Assembly (NCBI GenBank): GCA_001662425.1
Contig: BDDC01000008.1
Span: 1 to 64,000, forward strand
Length of the DNA: 64,000 nucleotides
From: Chlamydomonas sphaeroides
Lineage: Eukaryota; Chlorophyta; Chlorophyceae; Chlamydomonadales; Chlamydomonadaceae
Direction of reading: 5' to 3'
A model generated the notes under the pieces. That model worked only from the letters and a program-made list of their open reading frames with translations. It was not told the origin of the DNA and made no database searches. Shown piece after piece: positions 1 to 12,000 of the stretch (positions are counted from its first letter, which is position 1; every line of letters starts with the position of its first letter). Made by a program: the position numbers and the translations under genes.

Positions 1-36
1 GAGGGGAGGGGAGGGGAGGGGAGGGGAGGGGAGGGC
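1..36. repeat. GAGGG pentamer microsatellite
   Basis: About seven tandem copies of GAGGG open the window. The open reading frame of the RING gene on the minus strand still runs through them as a Pro/Ser tract. It may be intronic or UTR sequence of that gene, because its real end lies outside the window. Confidence 0.9.
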
Positions 37-2743
37 TGCGTGGCTCGGTGCTCGAGCTGCAGGTCTGCAGGGCGGGCGGAGGGAGCGGGCGATGACATGC
101 AGGACAGGGCGGGGCGCCGTGCCGCGAGCCCCCGAGCATGAGGCGGCATGCGGGCAGGGCACGCGGCTGACCCAGCCGTCAGGCGGAGCGGGCTCAGCGT
201 CCCTCCAACGCGCCCCCAGGATCATGCGCAACTGCAATTGCCTACACCGCCACCCCATGCTGCTACGCAGCTCGGCAGCCTTCCGCAACCCTGCCCATGG
301 CATCCGCCCATGCCACAGGCGCCAGGCCCCCACCACAACAGCCATCGGTCGCCCAATTCCATCACCCCAGCTGCCACGCACCACGGAAACCAGCAGCACC
401 GCCGGCGTCGCCGCGGCCCGCAGCGCCAGCGCCACGAAGCCCGGCAGCCCCAGCGCCAAGTGGCGCTGGGCCGCAGCCGCAGCCGCCGCAGACAGCGCCG
501 CCGCCCAGCCGCCCTCGCCCTCGCCCGCGTCCAGCCCCAGCCACCGGGCGGCGACCGCGCCACGCGCCAGCGCCGCGAGGCGGTTGGCGGGGCTGAGGCC
601 CAGCCACCAGAGCGCCGCCACGGCGGCGGCGGCGGTGGCCTAAGGTCGCGGAGGCAGGGCAAGGTCCGGACCGTGGGACCAGGGGTCAGCTCAGGGAGGC
701 GGCCCGGCAGGGCGTTGCGAGGTACGCTTTTCCGCAGGGGCGGCAGCCAGGGGCAGCCGTTCGCCACGGCGAGGGCTCGTGGGAGCTCGCAGGCCGTTGG
801 CCACACAGTCTCCCCATCCCCCGCAATCTCCGCCCCGGCGGCCTGCCAGACGGCCTGCCCCCACCATCAGCGGCCGCATACAGGGGCTACCCTGGCCTGG
901 GTTCGCGGGCTCGCGGGCTCCAGCACACCCCAGGGCCCTACGCAGCCCCCATGGCCCCGCCACCGCCGCCCCTGATGCCGCAGCCCACCTGCAGCAGCCG
1001 CTGCCTGCCCAGCCACGCCAGCGTGCAGTCGCACACGCGCGAGTGCGCCACGCCCGCCGCCGCCGCCGCCGCCAGCGCCACCGCCGCCAGGTGCTGCAGC
1101 AGGCCGGCCGCCATGAGGGCGGGCAGGCAGGAGGCGGCGCCCAGGCCGCCGGCTGCAAGGCAGGCCAGCGACTGTGGGGTGCCGGGAGGGGTGCCGGGCG
1201 GAGTGTGTTGTGTGGGAGGTTGGTGACGGGGACTGCAGGGCGCGCAGAGGTCAGGCGCACAGGGCGCAGAGCGCGCTGGGTGGTTGGGTACGCCCAGCCA
1301 GAGCCCCCGTCGGTGCAGCCGCCGCATGGGCCCAGACGGGGCAGAGGAGCGGCACAGCCCGGGTGGCTCGGCGGTTGGCCGCCTCCTCCCCCTTCCCGGC
1401 CGGTGCCCCACGCACCACGGGCCAGGTGCGGTTGCGCAGCTCCAGCCCCGCGGCGCCCGCCAGCAGCAGCGGCAGCAACAGCAGCGCCACGGCCGCGATG
1501 TACCTAGGGCCGGCACAGGGAGGGCCAAGGGAGCACGCGCGCCTAGGGCCTGCACGCGACACATCAAGCGGCCGTCAGCACCCGGGCGGGCCCCGGCCGA
1601 CGCCCCTGCCCCGAGCTGCCGACCGCCCGCCGAACGCCCCGGCGCGCACCTCCAGCCCAGGTACGCCGCCAGCACGGCCAGCCCCGGCCCCGCGATGCGC
1701 CACGCGGCGTGCGCCCAGGGCGGCGCCGCGGCAACCAGGTGCCCCGCCGCCTCGCGCAGCCCCATGGGCTCCTCCAGCGGCTCCTCGGCAGCGGCCGCTG
1801 CGGCGGCGGCGCCTAGGGATGCGGACGGCGAGACATGGCCGGGTGGCCACAGCGCCGCCCGCCAGAGGTCGGAGAGGAGGCGCAGGCCGTCGGCGGCGGG
1901 GCGGAAGGGGTCGGGCGGGCGCCAGCGGCGGCGCGAGCCTTGCGGGAGCAGGCGCGCGTGGAAAGAGGGTGTGGAGTGAGGAGGAGGAGCGGGTGAGGGA
2001 GGGAGGGCTGAGGGAGGGAGAGAGGGAGGGAGGGGCATGTGCGGTCCAACCTCCCTCCCAGGCTTACCCCGTGTCTGCGCCTGCAGGAAGGCGGCGGGTA
2101 TGGGCACGGGCGGCTCGGCCTCGGCGCCGCCGCCGCCGCTGTCGGAGGCGCGGCGCGCGGCTGCCTTGGCGGCCCTCAACTGCTCCACCACGTTTAACAG
2201 CTCGTAGGATACGTGGGGATTGGTCCAGTCCTTCCTGCGTGTATGTGTGTGCGGCCGTGTGTGTGTGCAGGATGGGTTAGGTGCGGCGAGGAGAGGGTGG
2301 GTGACGGAATCGGCAGGGAGGTGTGGCATTGAGGCGTCTGCCAGCAGAGTGCTAGTATGAGAGCAGCGCGTTTGCCCTGAGGTCAGCAGCAGAGAAGCAG
2401 GTGGGGGCTGCGGACGGGTGAACGGCAGCCGGCCAACCGCACTGCCGTTTACAACCCCGACGTGTGCGGTGCCGCTCGCCTGTCGATGGGGCACGTCTTG
2501 GCACCGGCCCTCGTGGACATCGAGGCGAAGCAGCGGCCGCAGACTGCAGGGGGCGGGGTCGGGGCAGGTTGGAGAGCGACGGCGTGTCGCGCCACGGGCA
2601 GGTGCGGCGCCGTGACGTGGTCGCGAGCAAAAGACGCCGGTCGGTCGCTCACCGCAGTGGCCGCAGCCCATGTCCCATGGTTTGCGTATGCCGTCGGCAT
2701 ACTCGCCGAGGCACACGCTGCAGGAGGGGACGTCCACTGTCAT
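1..2743 (-). CDS. RING-finger membrane protein, probable E3 ubiquitin ligase (3' end outside window)
   Basis: Probable membrane-anchored RING-type ubiquitin ligase. The first exon (2743-2653) starts with ATG and carries CSVCLGEY and GCGHC. It splices in phase 1 to an exon starting at 2543 that gives VCGRC and CPID. Together these supply a C-x2-C, C-x-H-x2-C-x2-C, C-x2-D RING in which the last ligand would be Asp instead of Cys. Later exons lie near 2234-2068 (KDWTNPHVSYELL, charged helix), 1946-1653, 1506-1420, 1174-991 and 640-1. Hydrophobic segments follow: IAGPGLAVLAAYLGW, YIAAVALLLLPLLLAGAAGL, HLAAVALAAAAAAGVAH and at least one more in the last exon, so a multi-pass C-terminal half is likely. 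The frame stays open to base 1, so the gene continues beyond the window. The donor after the second exon is not a strong consensus, so that junction is uncertain. Substrate and membrane are unknown. Confidence 0.72.
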
Positions 2744-3483
2744 TGTGCGGAGCTGAAAGCTCCGGACTGCTGCAAGACAAGCTTAATCTGCAAATCTAAA
2801 GCCCGAAGAGTCGGTCAGTGCTATCGCGGGGGTGGCGCGATAGGCGACCAGGATCCTTGGGTTCTCTCGCGGCATCGTGTGCCGCGCGGCTCAGTCGTAG
2901 TAGCCCGGCGTCAATTCATATGTTTTCGGCAAGCTGTGTCATTTGGGCTTAACCACAAAGGCCTGTCAGCATGGTCCGCAACACACGAACCCGCCTCATC
3001 GGACTTCCCCGCGCCGTACGGCCGCAGCCCCGCTCCTCGACATCCCCGCGTCTTTGCGCACCACCGCGCCCCTTCCGCGTTCGCCATCATCACCCATATC
3101 GCGCAACGCAACGCAGCCACCTAACCCAGCGCATGCTGCACTCGCCGTTTGCTCTAAACGCGCGGAAGCCTCCTCGTACGGTCGGCTTCTCACGCGCACC
3201 CTCGCACACAACGGCACCCCCATTCCCCGCCACCGCGCCCCCTCCACGGCTCGTCAGCCATACCTTCACTGCAGCAACCCGGCCGGACAACCGCGGCACT
3301 GCCGAACGCGCGGATGCCTGCACAGCCGCATGTCGCGCAGCAGCCACCGTTGCAAAGCCCAGCTCGCAGCGGCACCTCGGCCGCCCTGCGCCCTGCCCCG
3401 GTGTGCCACAGCCCACCCCGCCCGGCACCACCAGGTCGATCTCGTTCAAAAGGCCCCATGCCTAAGGCTCCCCGCCCTGCAGC
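2744..3483. other. intergenic: promoter side of the RING gene and 3' side of the LRR gene
   Basis: Gene-free stretch between two genes read in the same direction. It should hold the 3' UTR of the LRR gene and the promoter of the RING gene. Several frames are open but none shows a domain, convincing splice sites or steady coding character. No TGTAA polyadenylation signal was seen on the minus strand. Confidence 0.5.
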
Positions 3484-6400
3484 CTACAGCTTGCGCAGCA
3501 GATAGACCCTGCCCGCCTCCGCCGCCGCCGTGGGCCCCGGCGCGTCCTCCAGCTGCTGCAGCAGCACCGCGGGCGGCGGCAGCCCCGCCACGCCCTGCAG
3601 GCCCGACCACAGCGCAGCCGCCAGCCGCCGCAGCGCGGGCTCGCCTGCGTCGTGCTCGTACCTGCGGGCCCGCGGCAGGAGGGGGGGACACCGGGCACAA
3701 CGCACGAGTGGCGTGCGCGGCACCCGGGTGGGAGGGCTGTCAATGAAGAACCAGCATGGGGTCATATGGGAGGGCTGTCAATGAAGAATCAGCATGGAGT
3801 CATACGGGAGGGCTGCTCGCATTCAGGTATCTCCACCAGCTCCACTCCGCCGGTGGCCAGGCCGATGCGCGTCCCTCGCCTTCACCGCAACACCAAGTGC
3901 AGCCCTCGGCCCCGAGCTCTCACGCCGCGCGCTCACCACCCACCCACTCACCCACCCCAGACCCCGCCCACCCACCAGGGCTTCTCCGCGCGGTACAGCA
4001 GCCGCAGCTCCCCCAGCCGCCCGCCACAAGCCGCCACCAGCGCCAGCAGCGCCGCGCAGGCGCCTTCGTCTCCGCGCAGCGCGGCACCCTGCGCAGCACG
4101 ACAGCCGAGCCACCAGAGCGCGGCACACAGCATGTCGGCCAGCGAGTCGTGCGGTGCTCCGTGCGAGACTTTGTGCGGTGCTCCGTGCAATGCTTCGTGC
4201 CGTGCTCCGTCCTGGCCCCCGACCGCCTTGGGCCCACCTCGGCCTCGCGCTCCTCCTCGCTGTCGCCGCGGCCGTGGCCGTCGTCGGGGTCCGCCGGCAG
4301 CCAGCTTCCCACAAAGAGCGACAGCGCGGCCAGGCGGGGCAGCGCGCCGAGCTCGGGCAGTGCGGCGCGCGGGAAGCGGCAGTGCAGCAGCCGGAGCTCC
4401 TGCGGGCGGGACAGCGCACCGCGGGGCCACGCTGACGGGTGTGGGCTCGTGCGTGTTGGCGCACGGCAGCCCCCGGCAACGCGGCGCGAGCGTGCCGTCC
4501 AGCCCGGCCCTCCTGGCCCTAGCCTGGGCCCCACAGGCGCCGCGGCTCCATGCCTTCGCAACCACCCACAGGCCCCAGGCGCCATGCCCTCCCCACAGGC
4601 CCAGCCGACCCACCAACCCACCCGCCGTCCCGGCAACGAACACACCTGAAGGCTGACCAGACGCCGCGCCACCAGCGCCAGGTCCGCCCCCGACAGCCAC
4701 AGCCCATCCAGCTCCAGCGCCCGCAGCCGCAGCCCCGCAGCGGCGCCCAGCCACGCACCGTGGCCCGCGCCGCCAGGCCGCCGCCAGCCCTCCCCGCCCG
4801 CCGCCGCCGGCTGGGCGGGCCCGCCGGGCCCCTCAGCGGGCGGGCCCGGGTCCGGGACAGGCCGCAGCGCGCGCCTATGGGGCTCCCTGAAGCCCACCCG
4901 CAGCGTGGCGGTGTCGGGTGGCAGGCGGCCGGCCAGCAGCAAGAACGCGGTACCCAGCGCCGCTTGTGTCGCCGCGAGGAGCACGGGCGGGCCAGCCGGC
5001 GGGTTGGCCTGCTGCTCGCCCGCCGGGGCCGCCAGCAAGGCGTGGGGCCCCAGCTCCAGCTCAACAGCTAGGACGCCCCCGCACTCGGCAGCGCCACTGG
5101 GGCCACCGCTGGGGCCGCCGCAAACCCCATAGTCACCGCCTCCAGGGGCTCGGGGTAGGGCCGCGTCGCCGGCCGAACGTGCAGGCCAGCAGCCGGCCGC
5201 GCTTGTGCTGGTGTGGATGTTGGTGCTGACGCTGCCGTCTGCGCAGGCGAGAGCGACGCGGAGGCCGCCAGGCGGGTCGCACGCCTGCAGCCCCGCCAGC
5301 GCCTCGACGGGCTGCCTGCAATGGGTTCACATTGGGCCGGGATCGCTTGACACACATGCGCATCTCGTGGCGGACCCACGCGTCCATGTGGCAGCAGCGC
5401 GAGTGCGCGAGGCGAAGCGCAAGTAGCCTGGAGTCCGTTGAGCGGTGGCCACCACTCGCGCACCTCCGAAAGTGCAGCACCAGCAGCGCCAGGCCAAGCG
5501 GCAACCCGCGCGCCGCTCCATCGCCACCGGCTTCGTCTACGAGCCCACCCCTGCCGACCGCTGCTAGCCCCGGCGCTGCCAGGACTGCCGGCCCTGCTGG
5601 CGGCTGCGGCGCCAACGACGGCGGCGGCGCTGGCAGCAAACAGCCCACGTCCAGCCGCGACAGGGCCGGCAACGCCGCCGCGAGTCCCGCGGTGCATAGC
5701 CGCAGCCCCGGCAGCGCCAGGTGGCGGAGGCGGCTTAGGCCCGACAGGTGGGAAGCGGGCAGGGGCTCGGGCAGTCGCAGCCGCGTGAGCTCCAGGCGCG
5801 TTAGCCCGGCCAGGGGCCTCACGTCCAGGGGCAGCAACGGCTGATGCGGGGGCTGATGCGGGGGCTGATGCGGGGGCTGAGGCGGGGGCTGAGGCCGGGG
5901 CTGAGGCCGGGGCTGCCGCGGGTCCTGAGGCCGCAGCCCCACTTGGCGTGGAAGCCGGCAGCCGCCGCAGTCAAGGCGCAGCGCCGCCAGCTGCGACAGA
6001 AAGGTCAGCGCCGCCAGCTCCTCGGCGGCGTGCGGGGCGGTCGCGGAGAGGCCCAGGGCGAGCTCCCGCAACTGGCAGGCGCCACGGAGCGCCGCGGCGG
6101 CGGCGGGTGGCAGCTCGCGCAGGCCCTCTAGCTCCAGCGCAACCAGCGGAAGCGGCGACGCTGTCGCGGCTGGGGCGGTGTCGCTATGGGGCTGGCAGCT
6201 GCCGCCGCCGCAGCTGCCGTCGGCAGCGCCGAGTAGCAGTGCTAGGCCTTGGGCCCACGGGTCGGCGAGTGGCCTAGAATCTGGCGGCGCAAGGCGGAGC
6301 GTGGTCAGACGAGGAAGCGTCCCCTTGATGGCCGTCGCGACGGCTGGTGTGAGGGCATGCAGCGGCAGGCGAAGGCCCTGCGTCGAAAGGCTGCTCGGGC

Positions 6401-6948
6401 CGGGCGCTGCGGTGGCGTCTGCTGCGGCGGCTGCCATGTCGAACAGGAGCGCCGTCAGGGCGGCGTCGCACTCTCGCTGCCGCGTGTCCGGGTCGTGTGA
6501 GGCACACGGCGGCGGGTACAGCTCCATCTATACGCGGAAGGGGAGAATGGATGGGCGTGCGTAGGTGTCCAGCCAGCGACAGCCAGGGACGGGCCAGGGA
6601 CAACGGGCCAGCGCAAGCGGCGCTACCGAACCCAATACGCCACCGCCCTGCGCCCCTGCCCTCGGACCGTGCCTGCAGGGGTCGGCAACCGATTGACACA
6701 AGCCGCAGCGCCCAGTCCCGCTGTTGCGGGATGCAGATAGATAAGGTCGTGCGCTGCGCGTCCATGCCGTTTCGGCTGCATTTCGAAACTGCCCTGAGCG
6801 CGGGAATGCTATCGCTTTTTACATATCGCAGCAGATGCTCCAAGCAATCGCGGTCCGCCAGAAGTCGCTCTAGCGGTGCCGGCGCAGCGTGGTGGTGTTC
6901 GCACAAGTCGGCAGCCTCCCATCGTGGGCCGTCCTCGGTGGCTCGCAT
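3484..6948 (-). CDS. leucine-rich-repeat protein with an F-box-like N-terminus
   Basis: Likely a substrate-recognition or scaffold protein of about 830 residues. The probable start is ATG at 6948. The first exon has an F-box-like stretch, LLADRDCLEHLLRYVK then PALRAVSKCSRN. The main exon (about 6527-5464) holds irregular leucine-rich repeats, for example LTRLELTRLRLPEPLP and LRHLALPGLRLCTAGL, with a Pro/Gln/His tandem tract inside. Further exons lie near 5315-4645 (LRLRALELDGLWLSGADLAL), 4399-4238 (ELRLLHCRFPRAALPELGAL), about 4153-3976 and 3661-3484, which ends in VYLLRKL and a stop. F-box plus LRR suggests an SCF ubiquitin-ligase adaptor, but the F-box is weak and the first exon junction (about 6690-6680) was not pinned down. 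The LRR assignment is firmer than the F-box. Confidence 0.68.
3730..3815. repeat. 38-bp tandem duplication in an intron
   Basis: A 38-base unit beginning GGGAGGGCTGTCAATGAAGA occurs twice with about four differences, followed by the first ten bases of a third copy. It lies in the last intron of the LRR gene. Confidence 0.9.
5841..5925. repeat. in-frame 12-bp tandem repeat coding Pro-Pro-His-Gln
   Basis: GGGGGCTGATGC is repeated and grades into GGGGCTGAGGCC copies. It sits in the main coding exon of the LRR gene and on the minus strand reads as PPHQ units followed by PQPRPQ units, forming a flexible linker between leucine-rich repeats. Length variation between strains is likely because the unit keeps frame. 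Confidence 0.85.
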
Positions 6949-8250
6949 GGCTAGTCCTTGATCGTAGCGATTGCTCAAGAGCTCCAAACAGAAAATCACC
7001 GTCAACTTCCTGCACGAACCCGTCAGTTGCCCTCGGCACCCCTTGGCAGCTTCCCGGCTGCATGTACTTTGCCCGGGCGCCTCGTACAAACCTCCCCAGC
7101 TGCGCATGGGTGCATGGCTCGCCCCCGAAAGAGGCCACCCATCATATAGGCTTGCTTCTTCATGACGCGGTGCTCGGTTATGCCGAGCGGATGGGCGTGC
7201 ACCTCGCTGGATGCATTTAACCGACTAACACGGTGCCAAAGGCTGCCGCGCGCAGCTGCGCGTAACGGCCGCCGTCCCAAATTACTTCGGCAACATTCCC
7301 TACATGGACTGCTGCGTCATGAGCAATTGGTGCCCACGCATAGATGTGCAGCTGCGGGCCGCCGGGGAAGGGGGCCGGGGGGACGCCGGGGGGCGGGAGA
7401 GCCGGAGAGGCGAGGGGAGGCGCTCTTCGATACGGTGCTTCAACTCTCGCACACGCAAACGGCGTGAACAGTTGCACAAGCTGAGCCGACAAGCGACGAC
7501 TCATCGAAAGAGCAAGGCAGCTGAAGGGCAGGGCGACGCGGATTCTGACTGAAGACCTTCCGCTCTCGCGTGCACCGAGATAAGCGTCCAGACTTGCAGG
7601 CGAGATATTCAGCTAAAACGCAGCAAGGCGTGAAAGGTGCGCCGTGCTCCTTTGCACGCGGAGGCCTTTCACAACCAAGACAGACGAAAGGGGCGAATGT
7701 AATCTGCTGGGCTGTCTACAACCATACGCAGACGTGACATATGATCCTCAATTAGGACAGCCTCTGCAGCGTTTGCTATTGGCTTTCCGAGTGTCTTCGC
7801 TCTGACGGGGCTTGCAACGCGTACCCGCTTTGCAGCCGCAGATATGGACCATCATATCACGATGTGCTAGCTATAGCTACGGGGCGGAAACCATGGAGCG
7901 CGGGACACCGCGCTTTGCCGGTGAGAGGCGCCAAGAAGTATTCGCCCCAGGCGAGCAGCGCAACTGCTTGCCAACTTCTTGATCTCCTCCTTGAACTCCA
8001 CACAGCTGAACCGCTTTCCAACATCGTGGTCGTCCGACCGGGCGACGACCCGCTGGACATCGACACGGGGCCCACCGCTACCCCCCAGCGGCTGGTAAGC
8101 TGTAAACATCGCGTTGATCCGCTCACTACGATGCCACGCTATGCTTGCCGCTCACCAGAGCGCCACGCTGTCCAGTAGTTGACGCTACGCAACTCGTTGC
8201 ATCTCCCGCAAAATGCTGTCACCCATCCTCGCCGATGATCCCCTGCGCAG
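6949..8250. other. divergent intergenic region with possible 5' exons of the RWP-RK gene
   Basis: Lies between the minus-strand LRR gene and the plus-strand Myb/RWP-RK gene, so it should contain both promoters. It is visibly less GC-rich than the flanking coding sequence. Two readings of 7860-8110 compete. On plus, a frame open from about 7756 ends at a strong donor (CTG then GTAAGC at 8095) in phase 0, which fits the next RWP-RK exon at 8251. On minus, an ATG at 8109 opens a frame containing FSCVEFKEEIKKL with G/C-rich third positions. Neither has a recognisable domain, and the plus frame has no in-frame ATG, so a further upstream exon would be needed. Confidence 0.45.
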
Positions 8251-9015
8251 GACCCGGCTGAGGAGCTGCTGCACGGCTTCAGGCACTCATCGCGCCATGA
8301 TCGGTGCGGAAGCGACCCGCAGCCCTTCACGGAGCAGGTGCGGCCCTGAATGCTCCGCGTAACCGTGAGCGTGGCCCCGCTGCCGCCTCCAAGATGTTGC
8401 ACCGTGCGGGGCAAGCCGGGGGGCTTCCCCGCGCTGTGCTGCAACCCTGCAACCGCCCCCGCTGCACCTCTGCACACACACAGACACGGGTGCGCCGCGT
8501 GGGTCGTGCTTACTATATGTTACCTAGATGTAAACACACGAGCGCCATCACTTTGCTCCTCAACTCCACAACCCCATAACCCCAGGAACAGGAGGCGCTT
8601 GTAGCGGCCCTGGAGCAGCACGGCCTCGCCTGGGCCTGGATGGCGGCGTCCGTGCCCGAGCTCCGGCAGCGCAGCCAGGTGGGATGTACCATGGGAGTAA
8701 CGAACTAGTTGCAAGCTCCAAGCGTACGCCAGGCGGGGCGCGTGCACGGCCAGCTGCCGTTCGCACGTGTGTGTGGCGCCATGCGGACACCCAAGACCCC
8801 CGTGCCGCTGCTGACGCGGCCGGCGTGCCCTACCCGTAACCCACGCCGCCACCCCGCAGGCCGCCCTGGCGTTGCAGTACTGCCGGATGCAGGGCCAGCT
8901 GCTGACCGGGGGCGAGGCGCCGCCGCTGCCGCCTGGCCTGCGGCGGCGGCTGGCGGCGCTGGCCTGCTCGGCGCCGTCGTGCGGAGGCACCTGGCTGCCG
9001 CTGGGCTGCGACCAG
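8251..9015 (+). other. SANT/Myb-like repeat 1
   Basis: Exons 8251-8337, 8586-8678 and 8860-9015. The first ends PFTEQ (aromatic residue in place of the first Myb tryptophan). The 93-bp middle exon gives QEALVAALEQHGLAWAWM and ends LRQRSQ. The third starts AALALQYCRM, where the usual third tryptophan is Tyr. This is the most diverged of the five repeats. Confidence 0.65.
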
Positions 9016-12000
9016 GTGCGGCGGGCGGCACCCGGGACGCACGCAGGGCTGCAGAGGCGGGCATGTGATTGGTGGCCGCACACACGCCCATGCTCAGCGC
9101 CCGGTGCGGGCACACGAGTACGCGGGCCGCAGGCGTGGAGGCGACGGCACCGCAGCAAAGGCGGCTGCGGGTGCGGTCGGGCGCTCCATTGTTGCCGCGC
9201 CGTCGCCCCCGCGCACCGCCTGCCCCGCAGGGCCTTGCGCCAGGCAGTGGGCCCGGCGCCGCCGCCGCCACCGCCACCGCCACCGCCACCGCCACCGCCA
9301 CCGCCACCGCCCCAGGAGCGCATGCAGCGGCTGTGCCCAAACGGAGCCGCGGCCCCGGCTCCGAACCAGTGCATGGGCTGGAGGCCGAGGCCGGGGCCGA
9401 GGCGGGGCCGCAGCTGGGGGCCGTGCAGGAGGCAGCGGACGAGGAGGCGCGCGCGGCGCGCGCGGTGGCGGAGGCGGCGGCGCAGTACGCGTCTCTGGCG
9501 GCACGTGTGGCCAGTGCGACGGCGGCGCGCGTGGCGGCGGAGGCGCTGGAGCCGCTGGGCGGGCAGGCGACGGAGGCGCGGGCGGCGGAGCTGGAGGCCA
9601 AGGCCGCAGCCGACAGGTGGGAAGGCTGGCGGCCGGCCAGCAATGTCCTGCGCAGCTGGCCTAGGCCCTGTAACACCGACCCTCAACCACCGTGTGGGCG
9701 CCACACGTGGCCCAAGGCCCTGGCACGTCTTGAGCTATCACTTTGAACTTGCCCTGACGAGCTTGGAGCTATGGGCCAACAACCACCGGTACCTCGCCCC
9801 GGTGTCTGACAGGGCGATGCGCGCCATCCACGAGGCGGTAGAGGCGGGCCGGGCGGCGCAGGAGCGGCGCTACCGCCTGCTGCAGCCGCCAGTGGAGCTC
9901 GAGGCAGGCGGCACCAGCGCCGAGACCGCGTTAGCCCGCGCCCATGCCACCCCTGGAGCGCCCGGCCCCGCGGCTGCACCGTTAGCGGCCACGGCGGCTG
10001 CTGGCGCCGCGGCGATGCCCGCGGCGGAGGGCCCTGCGGCGGCGCCTGCGGCGGCGGCGGTACCAAGCTCGAACGAGCACGGCGGCGGCGGCATGCTCGG
10101 GGCCGATGGCGGCGCAGACTTGGCCGGGGCCTCGGGCAATCCCACGCCCGAGGTACCCACGGTGGTGGCTGGCTTCGCCGTGCCCTCCTGTGTGGTGCGC
10201 TCCTGGGGGCGTGCGGGCGCGTGGATGCTCCGGGGGCCGTCGTGGGCAGCGCCATGCAGCAGGGCGTCGGCTGGAGCGCCAGCACCGCGCCCTTCTCTAT
10301 GCGCATGGCTTGGCCTCACCGGTGTCTGCCTTCCTACCCCTCGTCCTGCGGCTGCTGCCTGCCGGCACGCCAGGTGTCGTCCAGCCAGCGCTTCCTGTTC
10401 GACCGCGCCTCCCTCAACACGCTGCTGGAGGGGCTGGAGCCGCACCGCAGGCTCTTCTCTGTCCAGGTGCGTGCGCAGGCCGTGTACGGTACCCCTCCGC
10501 CGCCGCGACACGCTGCTGCTGCCACACCTCTGTGCGGGCGCTCGCTCACCCACCAGTCGGCGGAAGCAGTCTCTCCCCGTCCCGCCCTCGGCGCTGGCAC
10601 ACACCTAACATTTGCACACACGCCCACACCTCAGCCGTGGTGCCCGGTCCCACTTCCCCTCGCTCCCCAACTCCGCTCTCCCCTCCCTTCCCGCCGCAGC
10701 ACATGCACGACGGCGTGCTGCTGCCGGGGCTGCACACTGTCACGCTGGGCTACGACGCGGCCGCGGGGTTGTACTGCCTACACGACGACGGCAGCCTGCG
10801 ACAGGCGCTGCAGGTGGTGCAGTAGGGGAAACCTGGTTGCTTGGCAGGATTGCACACACACACGGGGCGTTCTGTTCTACGTAACACTCGAACACACGGC
10901 CCTAAAAGTTGGACCCACGCTCATTGGCCGGCGCTGCACGGCGCCTCGCATCTCATGGGCAGCTGGCGGTCAGCACGCCGGCCCGCTCCCCAACAACCCG
11001 CGGCCGTCCCAGCACTCGCCCGGACAACGCCGCCGTGCTGTGACGCCCACGCAGCAGACCGTGTGCTGCGCCGTCGCGCCATCGCTCTGGCTCATGTTGC
11101 GATGCCACGCCCGGCCCTACCCCCCCCCCATCAGGGCACTTGGCTGCTTGGCTGGGCCCGCCCCACGCGGCGCCCCTGGGCGGCCCCGCTGGCCGCGCGG
11201 GCGGTGCGGGCGCTGGCCGCTGGCGCCGGCGCCGCCGGCCAGGCCAACGGCGGCCCCGAGTATGACGACGCGGACACCCTGGACCCGGTCTGGCCGCACT
11301 TCCTTGTGCGCACGGCGTCGCAGGGGCCGGCGGCTGGCGCGGTGGTCAAGGCCGAGGCCGAGGGCGTGGCGCGGCGGCCCTCGCTCCCGGGCTTGCCGCC
11401 GTCGCCGCCCGACCTGGGAGGTGCGGCAAGCCAGAAGCCGGCAAAGCTGGATGCCCTGGCGGCGGCCGGCGCGGCGGCGGCGGCGGCGGCCGAGGGCCGT
11501 GCCGCCTCGGCGATGCTGGATCAGGCCCTGGCGCCCTACCTGCAGCTCCACAGCAGCCTGCAGGTGGCCAGGGGCCCTGGGGCACGGGGCCTGGGGCACG
11601 GGCCCTGGGGCACGGGGCCTGGCCTCCGCGACGCCTTCCCAGCGGGCCCAGGGCTGCCAGGCCTGTGCGGATGGCGCGCACGGGATGATGGCGGCACCTC
11701 CGCGGGCTGAGGCGCCTCCGCGTCCTACCGGTGCACATTCTCACGTAATGCACACGTGCCGCCCCCCTCGCGCCCTCTCATCCCGCTCCACACCCACAGG
11801 CCGAGCTGGTGCTCCTGGGCATGGCCCCTGACACCGCCGCCGCCGCCGCCAGCACGCTGGCCGGCCCGCAGCAGCCGCCGGGGCTGCCGCCGGCGCCGGG
11901 CGTGCCGCCGCCGCTGAGCCGGCCCGCGCTGCTGGCGACGGTGGCGCGGCTGCCGCCCAGCGCCACCGTGCTGTCGCTGTACCAGCGCCTCAACGCCGAG

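Noticed and set aside
938..2743. A 601-codon uninterrupted minus-strand frame starting with the RING exon
   Set aside because: It runs through introns. The RING needs the exon at 2543, which is in another frame, and the stretches between conserved exons are low-complexity with no homology.
8520..9704. Long minus-strand frames opposite the first RWP-RK exons
   Set aside because: They are antisense shadows of GC-rich coding sequence. They contain Arg/Ala/Pro-rich strings with no domain, while the plus strand shows the SANT exons.
10814..10825. TAG shortly after LRQALQ as the end of the gene
   Set aside because: The donor at 10813 precedes it, and the next exon (11135) supplies the WLLGW part of module X1, matching X2 and X3.
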